Positions 1 through 11,400 of a stretch of DNA of 64,000 nucleotides are shown one piece after another. How positions within the stretch are numbered: position 1 is the stretch's first letter; each line of letters opens with the position of its first letter. A model generated the notes under the pieces. That model worked only from the letters and a program-made list of their open reading frames with translations. It ran no database searches and had not been told where the DNA came from. The stretch comes from Prorocentrum cordatum (taxonomy: Eukaryota > Sar > Dinophyceae > Prorocentrales > Prorocentraceae): NCBI GenBank assembly GCA_963575745.1, contig CAUYUJ010012614.1, positions 136,501 through 200,500 on the forward strand. The letters run 5' to 3'. The position numbers and the translations under genes were made by a program.

Positions 1-850
1 TCTGTAGTGGCCATGACAGAGAACGTACTGAAGAAGCCAGGTTACCTCCGAAACGCAATCATTCACCGCTAAGGGGTCACTTTAGTTTCCAGGCCAACAT
101 GGCGGCTTCTCCATTGTCGACAATACGGAAAGCCTCACGCGGCGCGCGCGCTCGCGGGGAGTCTGTAGCGGCCATGACAGAGGTCGTGCGCAAGAAGCCA
201 TGTGACCTCGGAAATCACGGCGGTCACCGCTCAGGGCCCAGTTTAGTTTCCAGGCCCAAATAGCGACTTTTCCATTGTCGACAATGAGGAAATCCCCACG
301 CGGTGCGCGCGCACGAGGGGAGTCTGTAAGTTAGTGGCCATGAAAGAGTACATGCGCAAGAAGCCAGGTTACCTCGGAAATGCAACCGGTCACTGCTAAG
401 GGGCCACTTTAGTGTCCAGGCTAACATGGCGACTTGTCCATTGTCGACATAAGGAAAGTCCTGACGCGGCGCGCGCGCGCTGGGAGCCTGTGGAGGCCAT
501 GACAGAGAACATGCACAAGAAACCATGTCACCTCCCAAATCCAATCGGTCACCGCGAAGGGGCCACTATACTTTCCAGGGCAACATTGCGACTTTTCCAT
601 TGTCGACAATAAAAAATCCCCACGCGGCGCGCGCGCGTGGGGAATCAGCGGTGGCCATGGCAGAGAACATACACAATCAGCAACGTTGCCTCGGAAATCC
701 CATCGGTAAGCGCTAAGGGCCACTTTAGTTTCCAGGCCAACATAGCGACATCTCCATTGGCGACAATAAGGAAAGCCTTACGCGGCGCGCGCGCGGGCAG
801 TCTGCGGTGGCCATGACAGAGAGTATCTACAAGAAACCATGTCACCTCGG
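1..850. repeat. ~160 bp tandem satellite (about 5 copies)
   Basis: The word GGCCATGACAG or a close variant recurs near positions 10, 171, 337, 496, 652 and 808, giving units of 156-166 bp. Each unit also carries a CCATTGTCGACAAT motif followed by an alternating GCGCGC tract, and a phrase resembling GGGGCCACTTTAGTTTCCAGG. Short ORFs occur on both strands but follow the repeat periodicity and match nothing. The TTGTCGACAAT plus (CG)n module resembles the core of the hairpin satellite that starts at about 1186, so the two families may be distantly related (inference). Confidence 0.85.
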
Positions 851-1185
851 AAATCCAATCGGCCCCGCTACGGGGCCACCTTCGTATCCAATGATGGGGG
901 TCCTCCCATGTCTTGATCTCCGTTCTGGTTTATTTTCAAAGAGCGTTCGCCGCCGCACCGTCGGTTTAGCTTGGCCGGCGCGGCACATCCATCTATCTGC
1001 GTATGCCCCCCGGGCGCCGTCGGACCGATGCGTCTGCGCAGTCTCTGTTGATCTGTCTGCCCCAACCCAGGCGCCGTCGCACCCTCGGCTTTGCTTCGCC
1101 GGTGGCGTCCATCCATGCATCTATCTGTGCCGCGCCCGGTCGCCGTCGCACGGGCGCAGACTTGCATGCGACCGCGCCGGCGCAT
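851..1185. other. Spacer with CGCCGTCGCACC motifs
   Basis: GC-rich stretch between two satellites. Variants of CGCCGTCGCACC recur near 950, 1015, 1073 and 1142, alternating with CATCCATCTATCTG-like phrases. The same motif returns at 12,420-12,565, just outside the far end of the hairpin-satellite region. No gene is visible. Confidence 0.6.
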
Positions 1186-3836
1186 TCTATTGTGGACAAT
1201 GCAGAACTCAGACGCGCGCGCGCGCGCGACAGAGTTCTGCATTGTCAATGCTAGAATCGGTGACATGTATTCCCAAAAACTGAATTCAAAATTTCTGTGG
1301 CTCTTTAAGGGGGCCGACGGACGCGTCGACCTTTCTATTGTGGACCATACAGAACTCAGACGCGCGCGCGCGACAGAGTTCTGTATTGTCCACATTAGCA
1401 TAGTCGACATGTAATTCCAAAAGCTGAATTCAAAATTTCTGTGGCTCCTTAAGGGGGCAGACGGAAGCGTCGACTTTTCTGGTGTGGACATAACATCACT
1501 CAGACGCGCACGCGCTGACTTCTGCATCGCCACCTCGGCATAGTCGACATGTAACTCCAACAAATGAATTCAAAATTTCTGTGGCTCTTCAAGGAGGCCG
1601 ACGGACGCGTCGACTTTTCTATAGTGGGAGATACAGAGCTCCGACGCGCGCGCGCGCGCGCAACAGAGTTCTGAATCGTCCACAATAGAGAAGTCGACAT
1701 GTAATTCCAAAAACTGGAGACAAAATTTCTATGGCTTTTGAAAAGGGCGACGGACGCGTCGACTTTTCTATTGTGGGCAATACAGAACTCAGACGCGCGC
1801 GCGACAGAGTTCTGTATTGTCCACAATAGAAAAGCCGATGTGTAGTTCCAAAAACTGAATTCAAAATTTCTGTGGCTCTTTAAGGAGGCCGACGGACGCG
1901 TACACATTTCTAGTGTGGACAATACAAGACCCAGAGGCGCGCGCGACAGAGTCCTGTGTTTGTCCAGAATATAAAAGTCGACATGTGATTCCAAAAATGG
2001 GATTCAAAATTTCTGTGGCTCCTTAAGGGGGCCGACGGACGCGTCGACTTTTCTATTGTGGACAATGCAAAACTCAGACGCGCGCGCGCGCGACAGAGTT
2101 CTGTATTGTCCACAATAGAAAAGTCGACATGTAGTTCCAAAAACTGAATTCAAAATTTCTGTGGCTCTTTAAGGAGGCCGACGGACGCGTCGACTTTTCT
2201 AGCGTGGACAATAAAGAACTCAGACGCGCGCGCGCGCGCGAGCGCGACAGAGTTCTGTATTGTCCAGAATAGAAAAGTCGACATGTAGTTCCAAATGCTG
2301 AACTCAAAATTTCTGTTGCTCTTTAAGGGGGCCGACGGACGAGTCCACTTTCTATTGTGGACAATGCAGAACTCAGACGCGCGCGCGCGACAGGGCTCTG
2401 TAGTGTCCATAATAGAAAAGGTGATATGTTCTCCAAAAACTGATTTCAAAATTTCTGTGGCTCTTTTAAGGGGGCCGACGGACACATCCATATTTCTAGC
2501 GTGGACAATACAGAACTCAGACGCGCGCGCCAAAGAGTTCTGAATCGTCCGCAATAGAGAAGTCGGCATGTAATTTTCAAAAACTGGATTCAAAATGTCT
2601 GTGGCTTTTTAAGGAGGCCGACGGACGCGTCCACATTTCTAGCGTGGACAATACAGGACTCAGACGCGCGCGCGCGACAGAGTTCTGCATTGTCCACAAT
2701 AGAAAAGTCGACATGTAGTTCCAAAAACTGAATTCAAAATTTCTGTGGCTCTTTAAGGAGGCCGACGGACGCGTCGACTTTTCTAGCGTGGACAATAAAG
2801 AACTCAGACGCGCGCGCGCGACATAGTTCTGTATTGTCCACAATAGAAAAATCTACATTTAGTTCCAAATACTGAACTCAAAATTTCTGTGGCTCCTTAA
2901 GGGGGCCGACGGACGCGTCGGCTTTTCTATTGTCGACAATACAGAACTCAGACGCGCGCGCGCGCGCGACAGAGTTCTGTATTGTCCACAATAGAATAGG
3001 TGACATGTACCTCCAAGAACTGAATTGAAAATCTCTGTTGCTTTTTAAGAAGGCAGACGGACTCCTCCACATTTCTAGCGTGAACAATACAGAACTCAGA
3101 CGTGCGCGCGCTCGCGACAGAGTTCTGTATTGTCCACAATATAGAAGTCGACATGTGATTCCAAAAAACTGAATTCAAACTTTCTGTGGCTCTTTAAGGA
3201 GGCCGACGGACGCGTCGATTTTTGTAGTGTGGACAATACAGAAATCGGGCGCGCGCGCGACAGAGTTCTGTATTGCCCACAGTAGCATAGTCGACATGTA
3301 ACTCAAAAAAACTGAATTCAATTTTTCTGTTGCTCATTAAGGAGGCAGACGGACACGTCGCTTTTTTTCTAGTGTGGACATTACATAACTCAGACGCGCG
3401 CGCGACAGAGTTCTGTATTGTCCGCATAGGCGACATGTAATTCCAAATGCTGAATTCAACATATCTGTGGCTCTTAAATGAGGCCGACGGACGCGTCGAC
3501 CTTTCTTTTGTGGACAATGCAGAACTCAGACGCGCGCGCGCACGCGCGACACAGTTGTGTACTGTCCACAATAGAGTAGGTGACATGCATTTCCAAAAAC
3601 TGATTTCAAAATTTCTGTGGCTCTTCAAGGAGGCCGACGGACGCGTCCACATTTCTAGTGTGGACAATACAAAACTCAGACGCGCGCGCGCGCGCGAACG
3701 CGACAGAGTTCTGTATTGTCCACAATAGAAAAGTCGACATGTAATTCCAAAAACTGAATTCAAAAATTCTGTGGCTCTTTAAGGAGGCTGGCGGACGCGT
3801 CGACCTTTCTAGTGTGGACAATACAGAATTCATGGC
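1186..3836. repeat. ~146 bp hairpin satellite, first block (about 18 units)
   Basis: The phrase GGCCGACGGACGCGTC returns every 142-153 bp. Each unit contains a long inverted repeat. The left arm runs from GTCGACTTTTCTA through TGTGGACAATACAGAACTC, the loop is AGAC(GC)nGACA, and the right arm is the reverse complement, GAGTTCTGTATTGTCCACA followed by TAGAAAAGTCGAC. A complete unit therefore has arms of about 33 bp. The spacer between hairpins holds an AACTGAATTCAAAATTTCTG phrase and GGCTCTTTAAGGAGG. All ORFs here are translations of the repeat. The loop length varies with the number of CG dinucleotides. Confidence 0.92.
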
Positions 3837-4560
3837 AACGATGGACCGCCGAGGCGCTCGGATTGCACTTCCGCGCGCCTGCGCGCCCTTGAAGGCACCG
3901 CAGGGCCCCTTCGGTGGCCCGTAGGCTGCCGCGCGGCAGCGAAGGCTCGCATGTTGGCAAGTGTGTCGCTAGCCACGACGCAAGCGCACTCGCTGGAATC
4001 AGCGCCGCGCTGCCTCCAGCGAGTGCGCTTACGGCGTGGCTAGCGACACACCGGCCCGGGCCGGCGTGTCGCTAGCCACGCCGCAAGCGCACTCGCTGGA
4101 ATCAGCGCCGCGCTGCCTCCAGCGAGTGCGCTTACGGCGTGGCTAGCGACACACCGGCCCGTTACGGCGTGGCTAGCGACACACGACGCCCGGGCCGGTG
4201 TCGCTAGCCACGCCGTAAGCGCACTCGCTGGAATCAGCGCCGCGCTGCCTCCAGCGAGTGCGCTTACGCGTGGCTAGCGACACACCGGCCCGGGCCGGTG
4301 TGTCGCTAGCCACGCAAAGCGCACTCGCTGGAATCAGCGCCGCGCTGCCTCCAGCGAGTGCGCTTACGGCGTGGCTAGCGACACACCAGCCCGGGCCGGT
4401 GTGTCGCTAGCCACGCCGCAAGCGCACTCGCTGGAATCAGCGCCGCGCTGCCTCCAGCGAGTGCGCTTGCGGCGTGGCTAGCGACACACCGGCCCGGGCC
4501 GGTGTGTCGCTAGCCACGCCGTAAGCGCACTCGCTGGAATCAGTCGCTGCATTCGCTAGC
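3837..4560. repeat. ~105 bp palindromic satellite (about 5-6 copies)
   Basis: After a ~120 bp unique spacer, units consist of GTGTCGCTAGCCACGCCG, then TAAGCGCACTCGCTGGA, a short loop ATCAGCGCCGCGCTGCC, and the exact reverse complement of the arm. Arms are about 36 bp. Units are separated by the palindromic linker CCGGCCCGGGCCGG. Copies begin near 3960, 4062, 4197, 4298 and 4400, and a left arm starts near 4500. A few arms have lost or gained one or two bases. There are no genes. Confidence 0.9.
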
Positions 4561-4674
4561 GCTGACACGGCGCATTCGCGCCAGTAGGGCGATTGTGGGC
4601 CATTGCGCAGCTGCGCCGATAGGCGGGCGCATTCGCTTGATTCAGCGCTCCAGGATGGCCAGCAAGAGCGATGA

Positions 4675-4900
4675 CGTGTCGCTGGAGCGGGGGGGCTGCC
4701 CCCCCACCGTAGCGACACTCCGGTCCGGTACTGAGTGTCGCTCGGCCCTTCCCTGTTGCAGTGTTGGCGCGACACCCAATGGCGAGGGAAGATGAGAGGG
4801 GAGTCCACACTGCAGCGCGGGAGGGCCGAGCGACACTCAGCACCGGACCTGAGTGTCGCTACGGCGGGGGGGCCGCCCCCCTGCTCTAGCGACGCCATTT
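4675..4900. repeat. Large nested inverted repeat around a unique core
   Basis: The left half contains GTGTCGCTGGAGCGGGGGGG, a G/C-run hairpin, GTAGCGACACTCCGGTCCGG and GAGTGTCGCTCGGCCCTTCC. The right half contains the reverse complements in opposite order: GGGCCGAGCGACACTCAG, CCGGACCTGAGTGTCGCTAC and a second G/C-run hairpin. The core between them (about 4755-4820) is itself partly self-complementary. It shares GTGTCGCT with the preceding palindromic satellite. No coding signal. Confidence 0.75.
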
Positions 4901-5320
4901 TTTTTCAATCGACGTGGTTGGCTTGCTTGGGCCGCTGAATCGAACAAGTGCGCTTTGGCATGACCTGGCGGACATCAACCCAGCCCGCTCTCCGTCTCTT
5001 TCTTGCCCTGTTTCGCACCCTCCACTTCCCGGCCATTCACCCTATTTCCTCACGCAGTGCTTGCACTTAGGGGTTCTTACTTCTGTTCTAAGGAACTGGG
5101 CCTGTGGGCCGGTCTGGCGGCTCCCTGCCGGCCGTCGCCGCCCCGTCGCCGCCTCGTCGCCGCCCGTCGTCTGGGCCGGTGTGCCGGCCTTGCGGTTCCG
5201 TGCCGGCCGTCGCCGCCCCGTCGCCGCCGGTTGCCTGGGCCTGTGCGTCGGTGTGGCGGCTCCAGGCCGGCCGTCGCCGCTCCGTCGCCACATCGTCGCC
5301 GCCCACAGAGATTGCACGAC
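4901..5320. other. GC-rich spacer with CCGTCGCCGC sub-repeats
   Basis: 4901-5100 looks unique. From 5105 to 5300, GGCCGGCCGTCGCCGC-like phrases recur about every 75 bp. ORFs on both strands are compositional. No gene is recognised. Confidence 0.6.
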
Positions 5321-5487
5321 ATAGACTTGCCCACATAGCTTGCCCACATAGATGGCACCACATAGGTTGCACCACATAGATTGCCCCACATAGAATGCAC
5401 CACATAGCGTACACCGCGTAGAGTGCACCACAGATATTGCGCCACATGGATTGCACCACATAGGTTTTACCACATATCTTGTGCCAC

Positions 5488-5533
<46 letters not shown>

Positions 5534-6400
5534 CACGTAGACTGCACCACATAGACTGCACCACATAGTCTGCATCACATAGCTTACACCACATATATTG
5601 AACCGCGGATATTACACCACATAGCTTCCACCACGTATCGTGCACCACATAGATTGCATCACTTAGCTTACACCACATCGATTGCACCGCATAGAGCGCA
5701 CGCACGATGTAGCTTACACCACGCAGATTGCACGACAGAGATTGCACGCACCACAAAGCCTACACCACATAGATTGCACAACATAGGGTGCACGAACCAC
5801 GTATCTTACACCACATAGTTTGCACCACAAATATTGTACGCGTTACTTAACGTACACCACATCTATTGCACCACATAGAGTGCACGGAGCACATAGCTTA
5901 CACCACAGATATTGCATGCACCACATAGCTTACACCACATATTTTTCACCACAACGATTACACGCAGCACATAGCGCTTACCACATATATTGCACAACAG
6001 AGAGTGCACGCACCACATAGCTTGCACTCATAGATTGCACCACATGAAGTGCACGCACCACATAGCTTGCAGCACAGATATTGCACCACAGAGATTGCCC
6101 GCACCACAAAGCCTACACCACATAGATTGCACCACAGAGGTTGCACGCACCACGTAGCCTATACCACATATATTACACCACGCATATTGCACGCGCCACG
6201 TAGCTTACACCACATATATTGGACCGCATAGAGTGCACGCACCACATAGCTTACACCAAATAGATTGCATCACAGAGAATGCACGCACCACATAGCTTGA
6301 ACCATATAGATTGCACCACAGAGGTTGCACGCACCACTAAGGTTACAGCACATATATTGCACCACATGGGGTGCACGCGCTACACACCTCACACCACATT
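5320..6400. repeat. ACCACATAG / TTGCACCAC short-repeat field
   Basis: About 1.1 kb of degenerate units of roughly 14-20 bp, such as TTGCACCACATAGATTGC and GCTTACACCACATA, is interrupted by a (TA)n run at 5490-5530. The same word field reappears at 47,230-47,370, 50,635-50,830 and 51,840-51,980. The Cys/Val-rich ORFs are translations of the repeat. Confidence 0.88.
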
Positions 6401-7250
6401 CCAATACGTTTCCAAGAGGACCCCAAGACGGTTCTAAGAGGGCCCATGTCCAACTCCGAGTTGGACATGGCCAAGGCCCTGGGAAGAGCCCAAGAGGGCC
6501 CCAAGACGTTTCCAAGATGGCCCCAAGAGAATCCCAAGAGGGCCCCAGACCAACTCTATGGCATAGAATTGGTTTGGGGCCCTCTTGGGGGCCTCTTGGA
6601 GCCGTCCTGGGGCCCTCTTGGGCCCCTCTGACGGCCCCGGGAAGGGTCCCAAAAGGCCCCGAGCGGGTTCCAAGAAGCTCGAAGAGGGCCCCAAGAGGCT
6701 CCCATGAGGGCCTCGAGATCGGTCACGCGACAAAGGCGTCGCGTGACCGCTCTTGGGGACCTCTTGGGGCCGTCTTGGGGCCCTCCTGGGCCCTTCCGAG
6801 GGCCCTGGGAAGGGGCCAAGAAGGCCCCAAGAGCGCTCTAAGAGGGCCCTAAGAGGGTCCCAAGAAGGGCCCAAGAGCGCATGTCGTGTGCATGTCGTCG
6901 TCGTTCTGGGCCCCATGTCCACGACATGCGCACGACATGCGCGATAAGAGCCCTCTGGGGGCTCTCTCGGAACCTGCTTGGGGCTATATTGGGCCCCTCT
7001 TGGAGCCGTCTTGGGGTTCTCTTGGGCCCTTCCGAAGGCCCCGGGAAGGGTCCAAAAGGGCCCCGAGAGGGCTCCAAGGGGCTCCAAGAGGGCCCCAAGA
7101 GGCCCCCAAGAGGGCCCCGAGATCGGTCACGCGAGAGAGGCTTCGCGTAAACGCTCTTGGGAGTTTCTTGGAACCGTTATGGGGCTCTCTTGGGCCCCTC
7201 CGACGGCCCTGGGAAGGGTCCAGGAGGGTCGACGGGGCCTGGGAAGGGCC
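6400..7250. repeat. CCCCAAGAGG array with alternating orientation and palindromic cores
   Basis: Runs of GGCCCCAAGAGGGCC switch to the reverse complement GGGGCCCTCTTGGGG and back several times. The switch points are palindromes. Some share a CTTCC/GGGAAGG core (near 6635, 6797, 7033, 7205). Others differ from each other: CCATGTCCAACT near 6446-6473, TCTATGGCATAGA near 6556, GGTCACGCGAC near 6718-6745, GCATGTCGTG near 6886-6945, and TCACGCGA/TCGCGT near 7126-7148. No coding signal; ORFs exist in all frames because the repeat lacks stops. Confidence 0.85.
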
Positions 7251-7600
7251 ATTTCTTTTATGTCATAGGGGCCGATGTGTCGCGGGCGGGTCGCGAGGCG
7301 GGTGGGTCGCGGGTGGGTCGCAGGCGCTGCGCCCGCCTGCCCGCGCCCTCACTGTTATCCGCAATTGCGGGGTGCTACGTATCCCCCCCGTGGCCATCTT
7401 GGGCCTTTCCTGGGGGCCCGCTTCGGGCCCTGTCGGGGGCCCTCTTGGAGCCCTCTTGGGGCACTCTTGGAGGCCTCGGCCCCCTCCAAGACGGCCTGGG
7501 AGGGCTCCAGGACGGCCCCAAGGATGCCCCAAGTGAATTCCAGAGGCCCCAAGTGCGGCGTGCAATTGCACGCCTTCCTTGGGGCCATCTTCTTGGGGCC
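7251..7600. other. Continuation of the CTCTTGGGG field with further palindromes
   Basis: A GGGTCGCGGGTGGGTCGC stretch at 7280-7325 is followed by CCTCTTGGGG repeats. Short perfect palindromes are present: CCGCAATTGCGG near 7355 and GGCGTGCAATTGCACGCC near 7556-7573. No gene. Confidence 0.65.
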
Positions 7601-7802
7601 CTCGGGCCTCTTCAAGACGGCCTGGGAGGGCTCCAAGAGGGAGTTCGAATGTCACGGAGTGGGTGCAAGACGGCCTGGGAGGGCTCGGCTCCAAGAGGGC
7701 GTCCAAATATCACGGAGTCGGTGCAAGACGGCCTGGGAAGGACCCAAGAGGGAACTACAATGTCACGGAATCGGTGCAAGTCGGCCTGGGAGGGCTCCAC
7801 GA
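7600..7802. repeat. ~60 bp tandem repeat, 3-4 copies
   Basis: The phrase GTGCAAGACGGCCTGGGAGG and the downstream AATGTCACGGA recur with 58-64 bp spacing (near 7612, 7670, 7728 and 7785). Confidence 0.75.
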
Positions 7803-7910
7803 CGACGACGACGACGACGCAACGGGGGCAGCTCACGACGACGACGACAGCTCACGAAGACGACGACGACGACGACGACGAGACGACGAGACGACGACGA
7901 CAGCTTACGA
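7800..7910. repeat. (GAC)n microsatellite
   Basis: Imperfect GAC/ACG trinucleotide repeat, giving acidic, Thr-rich or Arg-rich ORFs depending on frame. Confidence 0.9.
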
Positions 7911-8460
7911 ACTTCTGGCGGTTGAGGGCGGCCAGTGTGGCCACGCCCGTCCACCACTCTGTCCCTCTTTCCGCCCTCCCCTCCCCTCATCCCCCATCAC
8001 TCCGGCCTCTCCGTCCATCTGTCCCCTCCCTCCTCTCCTCCCCGGTCGGTTTTCTGGCCATGGCTCGGGCCTCCGGCGGCCGCTCGGGACGATTCCCGCA
8101 CCCCCGGGACACACTTTTCCATCCCGGGTCATTTTGTGACGGCTCCGGGGTCTGGAAGCGGCCCCAGGGGGCCGAAAACGACAAACAACTGCCTCGAATC
8201 TCGAAGTCTTCTTCCCTCCTCCTCCTCCTCCTCCTCCTCCTCCTTCCATGACGGGGCGCTGCTGTTCAACCCTATCGATTAGCTACTTCTTCTCTGGTTT
8301 TCGGCGTAATGCCAGGGTTACCCTGAACTTACCCAAGCATTTCAAAGTGTTGTGAAACAACACTAAATACAACCTCATTATTCTGGGACCGGCCTGGGGC
8401 TTGAAAGTATAGGGTCACTTTGAATTTACCGACGAAGCATAAAAGCTTCGGCCACACTAG
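7911..8460. other. No gene seen; (CTC)n at 8214-8247
   Basis: Unique-looking GC-rich sequence runs up to 8210, followed by a CTC microsatellite and then about 180 bp of lower-GC sequence (8280-8460) that borders the second hairpin-satellite block. A small stem GAAGC/GCTTC lies near 8434-8450. No coding or RNA gene is supported. Confidence 0.5.
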
Positions 8461-11400
8461 CATCGTCGACATGTAATTCCAAACACTGAATTCAAAATGT
8501 TGTTGCTCTTTTAAAAAAGCCGACGGACGCGTCGACTTTTCTTAATGTGTACGTTATATGACTCAGATGCGTGCGCGTGCGACAGAGTTCTGTATTGTCT
8601 GTCCACATTCGCCAAAATTGCATGGAATCCCACAAATTGAAATAAACATTTCTGTGGCTTTTTAAGGAGGCCGACGGACGCGTCGACTTTTCTGGCGTGG
8701 ACAATACAGAACTCAGACGCGCGCGCGCGACAGAGTTCTGTATTGTCCACAATAGAATAGGTGACATGCATTTCCAAAGACTGAATTCAAAACTTCAGTG
8801 GCTCTTTAAGGAGGCCGACGGACGCGTCCACATTTCGAGTGTGGACAATACAGAACTCAGACGCGCGCGCGCGCGACAGAGTCTTGTGTTGTCCAGAATA
8901 TAATAGTCGACATGTGGTTCCAAGAACTGAATCCAAAATTTCTATGGCCCTTTAGAGTGGCCGACGGGCGCGTCGACTTTTCTATTGTGAGTAAAACTCA
9001 GACGCGCGCTCGCGCGACAGAGTTCTGTATTGTCCACAAAAGCAAAGTCGACATGTAATTCCAAAAACAGAATTAAACAATTCTGTGGGTCTTTAAGGAG
9101 GCCGACGGACGCGTCCACCTCTTTCTAGTGTGGACAATACAGGACGCAGACGCGCGCGCGCGACAGAGTTCTGTATTGTCCACATTATCATCGTCGACAT
9201 GCGATTGCGAGAACTGAATTCAAAATTTCTGTGGCCTTCTAAGGAGGCAAACGGACGCGTTCACCATTCTAGTGTGGACAATACAGAACTCAGACGCGCG
9301 CGCGCGCGACAGAGTTCTGTATTGTCCACAGTAGCAAAATCGACATGTGATCCCAAAAACTGAATTCAAAATTTCTGTGGCTCTTTAAAGAGGCCGACGG
9401 ACGCGTCAATTGTTCTAGTGTAGACAAGGCAGAACTCAGACGCGCGCGCGCGACAGAGTTCTGTCTTGTCCTCACTAGCAAAGTCGACATGTGATTCCAA
9501 AACCTGAATTCAATTTTTTTGCGGCCCTTGAAGGAGGCCGACGGACGCGTCGTGTTTTCTGTTGTGGACAGTACAGAACTCAGACGCGCGCGCGCGCGAC
9601 AGAGTTCTGTATTGTCCACAACAGAAGCAGTCGACATGTAATTCCAAAAACGGAATTCAAAATGTCCGTGGCCATTTAAGGACGCCGACGGAAGCGTCGT
9701 GTTTTCTATTGTGGAAAATGCAGAACTCAGACGCGCGCGCGCGCGACAGAGTTCTGTATAGTCCACGATAAAATAAGTGCCATGTATCTCCAAAAACAGA
9801 ATTCAAAAATTCTGTGGCTCTTTGAGGAGGCCGGCGGACGCGTCCACATAGCTAGTGTGGACAATACAGAACTCAGAAGCGCGCGACAGAGTTCTGTATT
9901 GTCCACATTCGCATAGTCGACTTGTGATTGCAAGAACAGAATTCAAACTTTCTGTGGCTCTTTAAGGAGGCCGACGGACGCGTCGACTCTTCTATTGTGG
10001 ACAATACAGAACTCAGACGCGCGCGCGCGACAGAGTTCTGTATTGTCCACATTAGCATAGTCGACATGTAATTCCCAAACTGAATTCAAAAATTCTGTGG
10101 CTCTTTAAGGAGGCCGACGGACGCGTCGACTTATCTAGTGTGGACCATACAGAACTCAGACGCGCGCGCGGCAGAGTTCTGTATAGTCCACATTAGGAAA
10201 GTCGACGCGATTTCAAAAACTGAATTCAGAAGTTCGGCGGCTCTTTGAAGAGGCCGACGGACGCGTCCACCTCTTTCTAGTGTCGACAATACAGGACTCA
10301 GACGCGCGCGCGCGACAGAGTTCTGTATTGTGCACAATGGAAAAATCGACATGTGCTTTCAAAAAAGAATTCCAAATTCCGGTGGCTCTTTGAGGAGGCC
10401 GACGGACGCGTTCACCATTCTAGTGTGGACAATACAGAACTCAGACGCGCGCGCGCGCGACAGAGTTCTGTATTGTCCACAATAGCAAAGTCGACATGTG
10501 ATTCCAAAACCTGAATTCAAAATGTGTTGTGGCTCTTTAAGGAGGCCGACGGACGCGCCCGCATTTCTAGTGAGGACGCTACAGAATTCAGACGCTCGCG
10601 CGACAGAGTTCTGTATTGTCCACAGTATAAAAGCCGACATGTGATTCCAAAAACTGAATTCAAAAATTCTGTGGCTCTTTGAGGAGGCCGGCGGTCGCGT
10701 CGACTTTTCTAGTGTGGACAATGCAGAACTCAGACGCGCGCGACAGAGTTCTGTATAGTCCACATTCGCACAGTTGACATGTGCTTTCAAAAAAGAATTC
10801 CAAATTCCCGTGGCTCTATGAGGAGGCCGACGGACGCGTCGACTTTTCTATTGTGGGCAATACAGAACTCAGACGCGCGCGCGAGACAGAGCTCTGTATT
10901 GTCCACAATAAGATAGGTGACATGAATCTCCAAAAACTGAGTTCAAAATTTCTGTGGCTCTTGAAGGAGGCCGACGAACGCGTCCGCATTACGAGCGTGG
11001 ACAATACAGAACTCAGACGCGCGCGCGCGCGCGCGACAGAGTCCTTTGTTGTCCAGAATATAAAAGTCTGCATGTAATTCCAAAAATTAAATTCAAAAAT
11101 TCGGTGGCTCTTTGAGGAGGCCGGCGGGCGCGTCGACTTTTCTAGTGTGTATAACTCAGACGCGCGCGCGCGCGCGACAGAGTTCTGAATTCTCCACAAT
11201 AGCACAGTCGACATGTAATTCCAAAAACAGAATTCAAAATTTATGTGGCTCTTTAAAGAGGCCGACGGACGCGTCGACTTTTCTGTTGCGGACAATACAG
11301 AGCTCAGACGCGCGCGCGCGCGACAGAGTTCTGTATTGTTCACAATAGACCAGGTGACATGTATCTCCAAAAACAGAATTCAAAATTTATGTGGCTCTTT

